64,000 nt of DNA from an uncultured Lachnospiraceae bacterium (GTDB taxonomy: Bacteria; Bacillota; Clostridia; Lachnospirales; Lachnospiraceae), in contig CAJUQB010000012.1 of NCBI GenBank assembly GCA_910588285.1, forward strand, positions 1,357 to 65,356. Direction: 5' to 3'. How positions within the stretch are numbered: the first letter of the stretch is position 1; every line of letters starts with the position of its first letter. Shown in pieces: positions 42,194 through 50,798 of this stretch. Under the pieces are notes generated by a model. It was given only the letters and a program-made list of their open reading frames with translations, searched no databases and was not told the DNA's origin. The translations under genes and the position numbers were made by a program.

Positions 42194-43969
42194 ATGGACA
42201 AACCCAACAGCTCCACCCTGAAATGGCTCATACAGACCACGGGGAAGAAAAAAATATATATCCTTTTCCTGATCCTCCTGCAGGCAGTGCTGGCCATTGC
42301 GGGCGTATTTTCTGCCCTCCTGTTCCGCAGATTAATCGACAGCGCTGTGGCCCGAAACAGCCCCCTGTTCTTCCAGGCGGCACTGTGGATCGGAGCCCTG
42401 ATCCTGGGCCGGATTGCACTGAATGCCCTGGGCTATTTCCTCTATGAGTGGACATCCTCCACCCTGGAGAATCAATTTAAGGAGCGGTTGTTTTCCTGTC
42501 TCCTGCGCAAGTCCTATGCCTCTGTCACTGCCATTCATTCGGAGGAGTGGATGAACCGTCTGACCTCGGACACGTCGGTGGTGACTGGCGGACTCATTGA
42601 GATTATTCCCGGACTGACAGGCATGCTCACCAGACTGGTAGGGGCATTGACTGCTATATTTTTTCTGGAGCCGGTGTTTGCTGCCATCCTTATTCCAGGC
42701 GGCATTGTGATCCTGCTGTTTACCTATGGATTTCGGAGGATCTTGAAGCGGCTCCACAAGCAGATTCGGGAAGCTGACGGAATCGTCCGGGTATTTCTGC
42801 AGGAACGGCTGAGCAGCCTGATGATTGTGCGGGCCTTTGCCATGGAGAAGGAGACCCAGGAAATGGCAGCGGAGAAAATGCGCAGGCACAAGGCGGCCCG
42901 TATGCGGCGGAACCATTTATCCAATCTGTGCAATACCGGATTTGGGGCAGCGGCCAACGGTTTGTATCTGTTTGGCGCTGTTTACTGCGGTTACGGCATT
43001 CTGCAGGGAAGCATTTCTTATGGAACCATGACAGCAGTGCTGCAGCTGATCGGGCAGGTGCAGTCGCCCTTTGCCGGCCTTACCGGGATCATCCCCCAGT
43101 ATTACGCCATGGCTGCCAGCGCGGAGCGATTGATGGAGGCGGAAGGCTATGCAGAGGATTGCGGCGGGGAAGCAGTGCCGGAGCAGGAGATTTTAAGATA
43201 CTATCAGGAGGACTTCCAAAGCATTGGGCTTGCCCATGCAGGCTTCCGGTATCCGGAGGCACAGGGCCAGGAATCGAGACAGGATCAGGATCAGGGGCAG
43301 GACAGTGGAACGGCGTCGGGGATGCGGCCGGCAGTTCTGAATGACGTGGATCTGGAAATCGGCAAAGGGGAATATGTAGCCTTCATGGGGCATTCCGGCT
43401 GCGGCAAGAGTACAATTTTAAAACTTCTGATGTGCCTGTATCCCCTGGACAGCGGGAGGGCGTATCTTGCAGGAAAGGGCGGCAGCCAGCCCCTTACAGC
43501 CAGATGGCGGGGCCTGTTTGCCTATGTCCCCCAGGGGAACCAGCTGATGAGCGGAACCATCCGGGAGATCGTGGCATTTGGCGACCAGAAAGGGATGCAG
43601 GAGGAGCAGAAGCTGATGCAGGCGCTGAAGATCGCCTGTGCAGACGAATTTGTGGCCTCTCTGGAGGAAGGTCTGGATACCCGTCTGGGAGAGCGTGGAA
43701 GCGGCCTTTCGGAGGGCCAGATGCAGCGGATTGCCATCGCGCGGGCAGTTTTCTCCGAGCATCCGATTTTGATGCTGGACGAGTCCACCAGCGCATTGGA
43801 TGAGGGGACAGAGCGGGAGCTGTTGGGGAATCTGCGGGCAATGACAGATATGACCGTATTGATTGTCACCCATCGTCCTGCGGTACTGAAAATCTGTGAT
43901 AAGCAGGTTGTGATGGGAGCGGACGGGCAGGTAAATGTATGTAAAGAAATTTGCTATACAGGCAGATAA
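42194..43969 (+). CDS. ABC exporter (membrane-ATPase fusion) of the peptide locus
   Basis: A 591-residue half-transporter. Six transmembrane helices fill residues about 1-300. The ATPase domain has Walker A MGHSGCGKSTILK, signature GLSEGQMQRIAIARA and Walker B ILMLDESTSALDE. A Gln/Asp-rich linker (QESRQDQDQGQDSG) sits inside the start of the nucleotide-binding domain. There is no N-terminal C39 peptidase, so the leader must be removed by another enzyme, perhaps the S26-like protein. ATG 42194 was chosen because the first membrane helix follows it directly. GC content rises again from here. Confidence 0.9.
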   Translation: MDKPNSSTLKWLIQTTGKKKIYILFLILLQAVLAIAGVFSALLFRRLIDSAVARNSPLFFQAALWIGALILGRIALNALGYFLYEWTSSTLENQFKERLFSCLLRKSYASVTAIHSEEWMNRLTSDTSVVTGGLIEIIPGLTGMLTRLVGALTAIFFLEPVFAAILIPGGIVILLFTYGFRRILKRLHKQIREADGIVRVFLQERLSSLMIVRAFAMEKETQEMAAEKMRRHKAARMRRNHLSNLCNTGFGAAANGLYLFGAVYCGYGILQGSISYGTMTAVLQLIGQVQSPFAGLTGIIPQYYAMAASAERLMEAEGYAEDCGGEAVPEQEILRYYQEDFQSIGLAHAGFRYPEAQGQESRQDQDQGQDSGTASGMRPAVLNDVDLEIGKGEYVAFMGHSGCGKSTILKLLMCLYPLDSGRAYLAGKGGSQPLTARWRGLFAYVPQGNQLMSGTIREIVAFGDQKGMQEEQKLMQALKIACADEFVASLEEGLDTRLGERGSGLSEGQMQRIAIARAVFSEHPILMLDESTSALDEGTERELLGNLRAMTDMTVLIVTHRPAVLKICDKQVVMGADGQVNVCKEICYTGR

Positions 43970-44003
43970 GGAAAATCTTTAAAAGAAAGGTCGGTGGAGA
44001 GAA

Positions 44004-44972
44004 ATGCGATCCGGAGAGTATCAATTTATATTTGACCTGCTGGGGGCAGGGCTGTATGGCAGAGCGGTTTCCATGCCAAAAGCTGTGAATTGGGGCAAGG
44101 TTGGCCGTGAGCTGGAGCTCCAGACCGTAGCAGCGCTGCCCGCGGATGTAATCTGTTCATTTTCGGGAGTGTCACAGGCGGTTAAGGATCGATGGAAACA
44201 AATCAGCTGCAAGCATTTTGCGAGGTGGAAACAGCTTTTGTATGTACAGAATCAGCTGATACAGCTGATGGAGCGCAGTCATATCCCACTGGTTATTTTG
44301 AAGGGAACAGCTGCAGCGATGTATTATCCGGCGCCGCAGTGCCGTACGATGGGCGATATTGATTTGCTTGTGCCAAGGCAGAATTATGAGGCAGCCCTGG
44401 CGTTAATGGTGAAGAATGGATACGTCCTGACAGAGCAGGAGGAGCATCATCATACCCTGGTGCGGGACGGCATCATGTTTAAACTGCACAGAGGCCTGGC
44501 AATGGTATCGGAGGATGCAGAGGGAAAAGCCCTGACTCATTATGTGAGAAAGGGGCTGATGCAGAGGGAGTGGCATCTGTTGGATGAGTACCGAATGCCA
44601 GTCATGCCATGGCTGCCCAATGGCCTGGTGCTGCTTCACCATATCCGGCAGCATTTGAGGGGCGGCCTGGGACTGCGGCAGATTCTTGACTGGATGATGT
44701 TTGTGGAGAAGGAGCTGCATGATGAGCGGTATCCCTGGTTTTATGCAGCAGTGAAAAGTACGGGACTGGAGCAGCTGGCCACCGGCGTTACCAGAATGTG
44801 CCAGCTGTTTCTGGGTCTGGAAGAGGAAGGGATCAGGTGGTGTGCCAAGGCGGAGGAGAGGGTATGCCGGGAGCTGATGGCATATGTGATGGAGAAGCCC
44901 ATACACGCACTGCTGCGGGAGATCAGGGCAAGTAAGCGGCGGAGACGTTTATTTCAGGAGCTGTCTTCCTGA
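44004..44972 (+). CDS. Second nucleotidyltransferase-family protein of the peptide locus
   Basis: A 322-residue protein with the same core as the gene at 38719: IPLVILKGTAAAMYYPAPQ, then RTMGDIDLLVP with the GDID acidic pair, followed by a region rich in His (EQEEHHHTLV) near residue 145. It probably belongs to the NTP_transf_5 family and may act on the phosphorylated peptide or on the polysaccharide. GGTGGAGAG precedes ATG 44004. Having two divergent family members in one locus is unusual and suggests two successive or alternative transfers. Confidence 0.75.
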   Translation: MRSGEYQFIFDLLGAGLYGRAVSMPKAVNWGKVGRELELQTVAALPADVICSFSGVSQAVKDRWKQISCKHFARWKQLLYVQNQLIQLMERSHIPLVILKGTAAAMYYPAPQCRTMGDIDLLVPRQNYEAALALMVKNGYVLTEQEEHHHTLVRDGIMFKLHRGLAMVSEDAEGKALTHYVRKGLMQREWHLLDEYRMPVMPWLPNGLVLLHHIRQHLRGGLGLRQILDWMMFVEKELHDERYPWFYAAVKSTGLEQLATGVTRMCQLFLGLEEEGIRWCAKAEERVCRELMAYVMEKPIHALLREIRASKRRRRLFQELSS

Positions 44973-44997
44973 CAGCTGCCGGAGGGAGATTATTTAA

Positions 44998-45963
44998 ATG
45001 GAGAGAATTGGCAAAGCAGCAGCTATCATACTGTCCCTGATTCTGGCCGTGGGACTGGGTTTTTCCATTTGGAAGGAAAGGCAGGAAAACAGGGAGATTC
45101 TGCGGAAGGCTGCGGAGCTTGAGAAGGAGCTTGGCCCCCTGGAGGTGGAGAGGAACCGCCTCCAGCAGGAGCTGATTTCTCTAAAAAAAGACCATAAGGA
45201 CGCATTGGAGGGGGACGGGAGCATTGTCCTGCTGTTTACGGATTTATCGGAGGCAGTCTATACGGATATTTTTCCAAAAATGAAGGGCTATGGATTTACC
45301 GGTATGCTGGCTGTCTCCGCTTTGCAGTATCCGGGGCAGGAGGGATGCATGAGCACGGAGCAGTTTCAGAGCCTTTTAAATGCAGGCTGGTCCTGCTGTC
45401 TGAAATGGGATGCAGATGCGGAGCCCAGGGAGTGGTTTAAGTCCTGCGAGGAGATCATCCGGATTACGGGGATTGCGGAGCCGAATGCCGTGTATTTTCC
45501 GGCGGATGCTTATGACAGCGGCAAGGATTCCTTTTTGGCGGGAAAAGGCTTTGGAATTGCGGTTCATCACGGGGAGGAGGGCCTGTCTCTGATTGCCTCT
45601 GAGGCAGAGGAGGGGCTCTGGCACTCAGGCGCAATGGGCTGGAACCAGTCAGGGGCAGAACCGATGCTGGAGGAGGCAGCGGTTCAAGGGGGGAATCTTG
45701 TATTTACTGTAGGCTCGGATTCCCAAAATGAGCAATATGCGGAGGAGGCATTTGCCAATATGCTGTGGCAGGTCAATGAGTTTCACAAGAATGAGGGCCT
45801 GCGGGTGTGCAGCCTTTCAGAGGCACGGGAATACCGGAAGGAAGTAGGGGAAGCAGGGAATCAGGAAGAGGAAGGCTACCGGGAGCAGCGCAGGGAGCTG
45901 GAAGCAGAGATTCAGGAACTGGAGGAGGAGATGGAACGGATAACGGGGGCGTATATGCGGTAG
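44998..45963 (+). CDS. Membrane-anchored coiled-coil protein with deacetylase-like fold
   Basis: A 321-residue protein with an N-terminal hydrophobic helix (AAIILSLILAVGLGFSIW) followed by a coiled coil (residues about 24-65). A globular domain beginning GSIVLLFTDLSEAVYTDIFP resembles the first strand of NodB-type polysaccharide deacetylases, but I do not see the full metal-binding set, so it may be inactive. A second coiled coil closes the protein. Exported and membrane-bound topology is likely. GGAGGGAG precedes ATG 44998. It may bind cell-wall glycan or polysaccharide; the function is unknown. Confidence 0.6.
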   Translation: MERIGKAAAIILSLILAVGLGFSIWKERQENREILRKAAELEKELGPLEVERNRLQQELISLKKDHKDALEGDGSIVLLFTDLSEAVYTDIFPKMKGYGFTGMLAVSALQYPGQEGCMSTEQFQSLLNAGWSCCLKWDADAEPREWFKSCEEIIRITGIAEPNAVYFPADAYDSGKDSFLAGKGFGIAVHHGEEGLSLIASEAEEGLWHSGAMGWNQSGAEPMLEEAAVQGGNLVFTVGSDSQNEQYAEEAFANMLWQVNEFHKNEGLRVCSLSEAREYRKEVGEAGNQEEEGYREQRRELEAEIQELEEEMERITGAYMR

Positions 45964-46105
45964 CGTGAAATATAGCCCTTTATTTTTCAGCCCCTAAAAA
46001 GGTAGCTGAAATCGTTATTATTCACGGCCCGGAGGCCGCTCATAGAAACGATTCGGGGCGAAATATATTGTTCCTGTAATTAATGGAAATTTTAGCAATC
46101 AGGTA

Positions 46106-46134
46106 TTGACAAATGGGAAAAAGTGCAATATATT
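46106..46134 (+). promoter_or_regulatory. Strong promoter before the 46.3-50.6 kb cassette
   Basis: TTGACA (46106-46111) and TATATT (46129-46134) lie exactly 17 bases apart. The 294-bp gap before it (45964-46258) holds otherwise only a short hairpin (TTTCAGC/GCTGAAA near 45987-46010) and no gene I can support. Confidence 0.7.
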
Positions 46135-46258
46135 AATATAATAAAATGATTTAAAGGTTTTGTGTATGTGACGAAATAATGGATGGAATGCACAAGACAG
46201 ACACCGGAAACGCACAAATCTTTGGACAAAATGAGAAGGAAGAGGAGCTTGGAAAAGA

Positions 46259-46468
46259 ATGGTATTGGGAGGATTTGACAGGAGTGTAACCTTTGATCCC
46301 AGCGAGGCGGCAAGAGCAATTTTCGGAAGAGGGATGGATGAAAACATAAGCCAGTTCCTCGGAGAAAAGGATCTGCGAAAAGGGACAATGATAGATGAAG
46401 GATTGGCGGAGATTCGTGCGGGAAAGGACTATAATTCATTCGGAAAAACAAGGAAAATTGATTTTTAA
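46259..46468 (+). CDS. Small protein of unknown function (69 residues)
   Basis: Starts MVLGGFDRSVTFDPSEAARA and ends NSFGKTRKIDF. It is charged and soluble, without a membrane or signal segment, and has a possible ribosome site GAGGAGCTTGG about ten bases upstream. A strong promoter lies 125 bases before it and a terminator directly after, so it looks like a real, separately transcribed small gene. I recognise no family. It might be an antitoxin-like, regulatory or leader protein for the following two-gene cassette, or a remnant. Confidence 0.5.
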   Translation: MVLGGFDRSVTFDPSEAARAIFGRGMDENISQFLGEKDLRKGTMIDEGLAEIRAGKDYNSFGKTRKIDF

Positions 46469-46471
46469 TGG

Positions 46472-46510
46472 AGAAGGCCCATACGTGAATTCGTATCAGG
46501 GTCTTCTTTT
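46472..46510 (+). terminator. Rho-independent terminator after the small gene
   Basis: AGAAGGCCC followed by ATACG pairs with CGTAT, then GGGTCTTCT (one G-T pair and a two-base bulge), and ends in TTTT at 46507-46510. Transcription into the next gene would need read-through or a promoter in 46511-46550. Confidence 0.7.
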
Positions 46511-46565
46511 ATGAACAAATATTTTTTATAAATATGTATTTTTTTGAACAAAGGAGAATGTGCAA

Positions 46566-49340
46566 ATGTACAATACATGTAGGCCATTTATTCTATATAA
46601 TGATTTCCTGCCGCCAGTGAACGGGGAGACGACAGAATGGCAATACCTGTCCTTTGGAAGCTATGATGGGATTTCTGTTGGAGCCAATGTGCTTGAAGAT
46701 GGAAGATTTGATATGGCTGCTTTGTGGGACTACTATGTCCAGCAAGGAAAGCAAATGAAGGGAAATTTCACATTTCAAATTTTATGGGGGATTCGGCATG
46801 AATCAGAGGAACGGTGGGATGCGGAGTTTTGGCAGGAGGATACGGTTGGGGAATACCCTTTTCTGTTCATTTCACTGATTCAGTTTCAGGAAGAAAAAGA
46901 CAGGGAAGGATTGCAGAAGAAGGATAGGATCGCTTTGGAAAAAAGCCTGACAATAGAATCAAAAAGAAAGGCAATTACATATTTGACAATTGACAGCAGT
47001 GATTTGATCCTTGTGCTGCGATGCAATAGTTATCAAGATGGCGCTGAAGTCATTAGCAGCTTAGAATTTAAAAAAAATAATATAGAAAAAATAGCAGATA
47101 TTGGGAAGGTGAGCTACAGCTTTACGGTGGCATCTGTAAGCGAGGGATATCTTTCTGATGACAGGAAGATTGAGCAGGCAGGGGGAAGAATATCCCACGC
47201 TTATATTTATGTGATAGGGAAAGATTCTGATATATACCAGCAGGTGCAGGAGGTACTTGGAAAGGAAAGTGTATACAAAGAAGCCGTATTGGGCTGTGAT
47301 GATGAAGTGATTGTTGTTCATGATGTATCATGGAATAAATTTTTAAAGCTATTTCAGCGTAAATCAGGTGTTTTAAACCACTTAAATGCAATATATCGCC
47401 ATAGAGGAATCGGTGTAACAACAATTATTGGTGATAAACAAGTAGATTTGGATTCCACGATAGAGGTAGAACAATCAGAAAAGAGGGACGGGCCCAAAAG
47501 CAAATCGTTATCGGTCAATGAAAGTAATCTCTGTGCGATCATGCGTGGCAAATGTGATAAAATAAATGAGACCGATAATTCGAACCGCATGAAAGTGGTA
47601 AAAAGAAATATTTTTCAAATTATTAATTCGTTGTATAAGTTTGAGTGGACTCCGTTTCCGGATTACATGTTTCAGGCCGTTTTCCTGGCGATCGATATGG
47701 TAATTGATATGGCGGATGCCATTGAGCTTCCAACGGATGAGGAAGAATTTTACGCTTCCTTCTATAAGTTCGCAAAAAGATTAAACTTATATGCCCACAG
47801 TTCCTGGCATTCGGACCGTCAGTTCATGCATGTGCCGGAGATAAATATCAGAATCTATGATACCCCGGTGAAATTAAATGCTTTTTATAATGGATTTATT
47901 TATAATTTGAAACAGTATTTAAATGGTCTGGATATAAAGAATTCAGAGGATGCGGAGAGTGATATACATGAATATGAGTTTTTGACATGCCCCGGCGTGG
48001 CAAACAATATGCAAGTACAGGAGCTGTTTAAAGGAATTTCGGCGACAAAAAGAATGTTTTTGGTAGAAATGCCAGAAAACCAGGTTTATAACCCCAGCGT
48101 GATGCTGGTAACGCTTTCCCATGAGGTGGCTCATTTTGTAGGGAAGTGGGTGCGTAGCAGGGAGGACCGGGTAAGATATGCAGTACAGGTTGCCGGGAAA
48201 ATGATTATGAAATATGTCTATGCAGAATTGCAGGCATATTTTCAGGGAAGGCACGATGAATTTCTGTTTGTACTAAATTGGAATTTCAGGGATTGTACAG
48301 AAAGAAAAATTGTAAATCAGCTCAATGATTTCTATGAAAATTATGAGACCTATTTGGAAGAAAAAGTATTTAAGAAAATGAGTGATACAGAGTGTATGCA
48401 GTTGAGGAGAATGCTGAAATTTAGAAAAGCGCACAGTGAAATGCTCAAGCTGATACTTGTTGATGGCATAATTAATATTTTGGAAAATGACAGGGCGGGC
48501 TTATGGGACTATATATGGGAACGGGATTTTTTGTTTTGGTTGGAGAAAGAACCCTCCAGGGCTGCGGATGAAAAGGAAAAGGCAAAAGAGAAGATCAATC
48601 AGATCGTATGGCGCTTTGCCCATCAGCATATTTGGAATCAGCATACTATTTCTGCGTGGTCAACTGTGGATTTGATGGTGGATCTGTTCAAAGAGTGTAT
48701 TGCAGATTTGATGGCAATATTGGTATTAAAGCTTTCGGTGTCAGAGTATTTGGAAACGATCCTTCAGTGTGCCAGGGACCGTGGAATTATTTTTCGCAAA
48801 GAGGATCGTGTGATAAACGCATTGGTGCTCAGGAGCAGTCTGGTAGTTTACTGTATGAAATATGATGAGCCGGAAATTGGATTTACGTGGAAGCAAAAGG
48901 ATTTGATAAAGATTTCGGAGGAAGGGGGTCAGCAGCTGAAGATACTGCGAACATTCATTTTAAATGTTCAAGCGGATTATCTGGAACAGGGAATAGAAAA
49001 ACGATATGAAGAACAGATGGCGAAAAAGAGAATGGATTCGGAAGCAGACGACAGCACGGAGGTTGATATGCTGGCAGATGTAGATAATCTTGAAATAATC
49101 TTGAAATATTTGCTGGGCTGTAAACAGAAATTTGTGGATTGCAATATTGAAGATTCTTTGATAAAGCAGGAGGAGCTGGCAGAATGCTATCATATTTTTT
49201 CTGGAAATAACATAGAGGAATTTACATTGAATATGCAAAAATATATTGCGAACTACCTGGAAGAAATTAAGAGAAGGAACAGAGATTATGCTGATAGAAA
49301 AGGAAAATCAAGTGGAAGAGATCGTAAAATCCTTTTGTGA
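46566..49340 (+). CDS. Large protein with HExxH zinc-metalloprotease motif, unknown system
   Basis: This 924-residue protein is predicted soluble. The N-terminal 290 residues contain three loosely similar alpha/beta segments (SYDGISVG near 30, IDSSDLILVLRC near 140, CDDEVIVVHD near 240), perhaps repeated sensor-type modules. Residues 519-523 are HEVAH in VTLSHEVAHFVGKW, the HExxH zinc signature. E710 in FKECIADLMAI resembles the ExxAD third-ligand helix of gluzincins, so a protease is likely. The rest is helical. ATG 46566 has GGAG at nine bases. The end overlaps the diadenylate-cyclase-like gene by 53 bases. I recognise no named family. Confidence 0.7.
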   Translation: MYNTCRPFILYNDFLPPVNGETTEWQYLSFGSYDGISVGANVLEDGRFDMAALWDYYVQQGKQMKGNFTFQILWGIRHESEERWDAEFWQEDTVGEYPFLFISLIQFQEEKDREGLQKKDRIALEKSLTIESKRKAITYLTIDSSDLILVLRCNSYQDGAEVISSLEFKKNNIEKIADIGKVSYSFTVASVSEGYLSDDRKIEQAGGRISHAYIYVIGKDSDIYQQVQEVLGKESVYKEAVLGCDDEVIVVHDVSWNKFLKLFQRKSGVLNHLNAIYRHRGIGVTTIIGDKQVDLDSTIEVEQSEKRDGPKSKSLSVNESNLCAIMRGKCDKINETDNSNRMKVVKRNIFQIINSLYKFEWTPFPDYMFQAVFLAIDMVIDMADAIELPTDEEEFYASFYKFAKRLNLYAHSSWHSDRQFMHVPEINIRIYDTPVKLNAFYNGFIYNLKQYLNGLDIKNSEDAESDIHEYEFLTCPGVANNMQVQELFKGISATKRMFLVEMPENQVYNPSVMLVTLSHEVAHFVGKWVRSREDRVRYAVQVAGKMIMKYVYAELQAYFQGRHDEFLFVLNWNFRDCTERKIVNQLNDFYENYETYLEEKVFKKMSDTECMQLRRMLKFRKAHSEMLKLILVDGIINILENDRAGLWDYIWERDFLFWLEKEPSRAADEKEKAKEKINQIVWRFAHQHIWNQHTISAWSTVDLMVDLFKECIADLMAILVLKLSVSEYLETILQCARDRGIIFRKEDRVINALVLRSSLVVYCMKYDEPEIGFTWKQKDLIKISEEGGQQLKILRTFILNVQADYLEQGIEKRYEEQMAKKRMDSEADDSTEVDMLADVDNLEIILKYLLGCKQKFVDCNIEDSLIKQEELAECYHIFSGNNIEEFTLNMQKYIANYLEEIKRRNRDYADRKGKSSGRDRKILL

Positions 49341-50643
49341 TCTTTTGCAGGGAATCCTTAGCAAACATTTTGATAAGCTTGATTCGCAGGTAAGGCTTTA
49401 TCTATATCAGAGGAGAGCGGGAGAGGAAACATGGACCTGTCTTATACCGGAAACGGATCAAGGCTGTAGCTTATATGAGGATGTGAATGAGGATTTTAAG
49501 GATTCCCGAACGTACAGAGCGTGTAGTCGATATGAGCTGCGGTGGAGCTGGACCGGAACGAAGAAATGCCAATCAATAAAATTTATTTTAAAGGTTGCTA
49601 CTGACGAATTGCTTGTGAAAATCAAGGATATGTTGTATCTGGAACGGATATCGGAAGTTGTAAGAGAGCTGGAGAAGGAAGAGGAGAGAGAAAAAAATAG
49701 CTTATATCAATACTTTTTTGGAAACCTTCTGAATAAGGAATGGATGGTCAGGCAGTATGTAGCCCTTTCTTTGAAGGAGTATAAGCTTCCGGACTGGAGA
49801 ATTTTTATTCAGCTCTCTGCTATGATGTATGAGAAAAGAACCATCAGTACATGTATGTATTTCCTGGAAGAAGAGGAGGAGCTCAAAGCAGATTATCAAT
49901 TGAGATTTGTAAAGGGGAACGATCTGCTGGAAAGAATGGAGGATCAGAACGTCCGGTCAATTCGTAAATTGATGGAACTGGCGGGTTCGAAACAAGGGCT
50001 GGTGGTAAGAAAGCCGGATTATATAGTAGAAGGAACTGTAAATAATGAGAATAGTAAAAATCTGAAAAGCTGTGTTGAGTTTGGTGGGCATATGGCGTGG
50101 AAGCTAAAGCTGGAAGGAGAGGTCATATTTGAGTATAATAAAGGGGGATGTAAACTGCCGGAATTGGAATCTAAAAATAATAAGGAAAAACAGCTGGAAA
50201 AGGTGAAATATATATACTGCTCAGAAAAACGGAAGGAAAAGATACGTAACACGATTAAACGGCTTTGCAAAGTGTCCAGCCACGGAGCGTCCATTGTATT
50301 TATGGAGAGAGAAAAGCTTTTTTATGAAGTAAAACGTCTTAGCCGCTATCACAGGGCCTATTGGGTGGAAGGGGTTGATCTGGATACCTGTAGTGACCTG
50401 GAGGGGATTTTAGCAATTGATGGGGCTATTTTGGCTGATTTGGATTGTATGTGCTATGCGGTTGGGGCAATTTTGGATGGGGAAATAACAATAGAAGGAC
50501 GGTCTGATCGGGGAGCCAGATATAATTCAGTGGTTAATTATGTACATGCGATAAAGAAAAAATACAGTGAAGGCGCCATAGATTTCCACTATTGTGCTGC
50601 AATTATCTCAGAGGATGAGACCCTTGATGTGGAGATTCTATGA
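49288..50643 (+). CDS. Protein with C-terminal DisA-type diadenylate-cyclase-like domain
   Basis: A 451-residue protein. Residues 1-320 are a poorly recognisable, partly coiled N-terminal region, probably a sensor. From about residue 330 the pattern is that of a DisA_N/DAC domain: HGASIVF (332-338), the DGA motif at 378-380 in LAIDGAILADL, GARYNS at 409-414 where classic enzymes have GxRHRxA, and SEDETLDVEI near the end. DAC enzymes make cyclic di-AMP from ATP. Here His and Arg of RHR are replaced by Tyr and Asn, so activity or product may differ. ATG 49288 lies inside the protease-like gene, implying coupled translation. Confidence 0.7.
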   Translation: MLIEKENQVEEIVKSFCDLLQGILSKHFDKLDSQVRLYLYQRRAGEETWTCLIPETDQGCSLYEDVNEDFKDSRTYRACSRYELRWSWTGTKKCQSIKFILKVATDELLVKIKDMLYLERISEVVRELEKEEEREKNSLYQYFFGNLLNKEWMVRQYVALSLKEYKLPDWRIFIQLSAMMYEKRTISTCMYFLEEEEELKADYQLRFVKGNDLLERMEDQNVRSIRKLMELAGSKQGLVVRKPDYIVEGTVNNENSKNLKSCVEFGGHMAWKLKLEGEVIFEYNKGGCKLPELESKNNKEKQLEKVKYIYCSEKRKEKIRNTIKRLCKVSSHGASIVFMEREKLFYEVKRLSRYHRAYWVEGVDLDTCSDLEGILAIDGAILADLDCMCYAVGAILDGEITIEGRSDRGARYNSVVNYVHAIKKKYSEGAIDFHYCAAIISEDETLDVEIL

Positions 50644-50707
50644 GTATATTGCCCCATATTCTCTATTTTTCATATCGGTAATAACAATGTGCATATTTAA
50701 AATTTGA

Positions 50708-50736
50708 TTGAATTTGCATCAAAAAAATGGTATGAT
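50708..50736 (+). promoter_or_regulatory. Promoter for the AraC-family regulator gene
   Basis: TTGAAT (50708-50713) and TATGAT (50731-50736) are separated by 17 bases, about 60 bases before the start codon. Confidence 0.6.
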
Positions 50737-50798
50737 AAAACTAATAAACAGGAACAGATTTTAATGAAAGAAGCTATCCAAAGGAGGAATAAAAGAAC

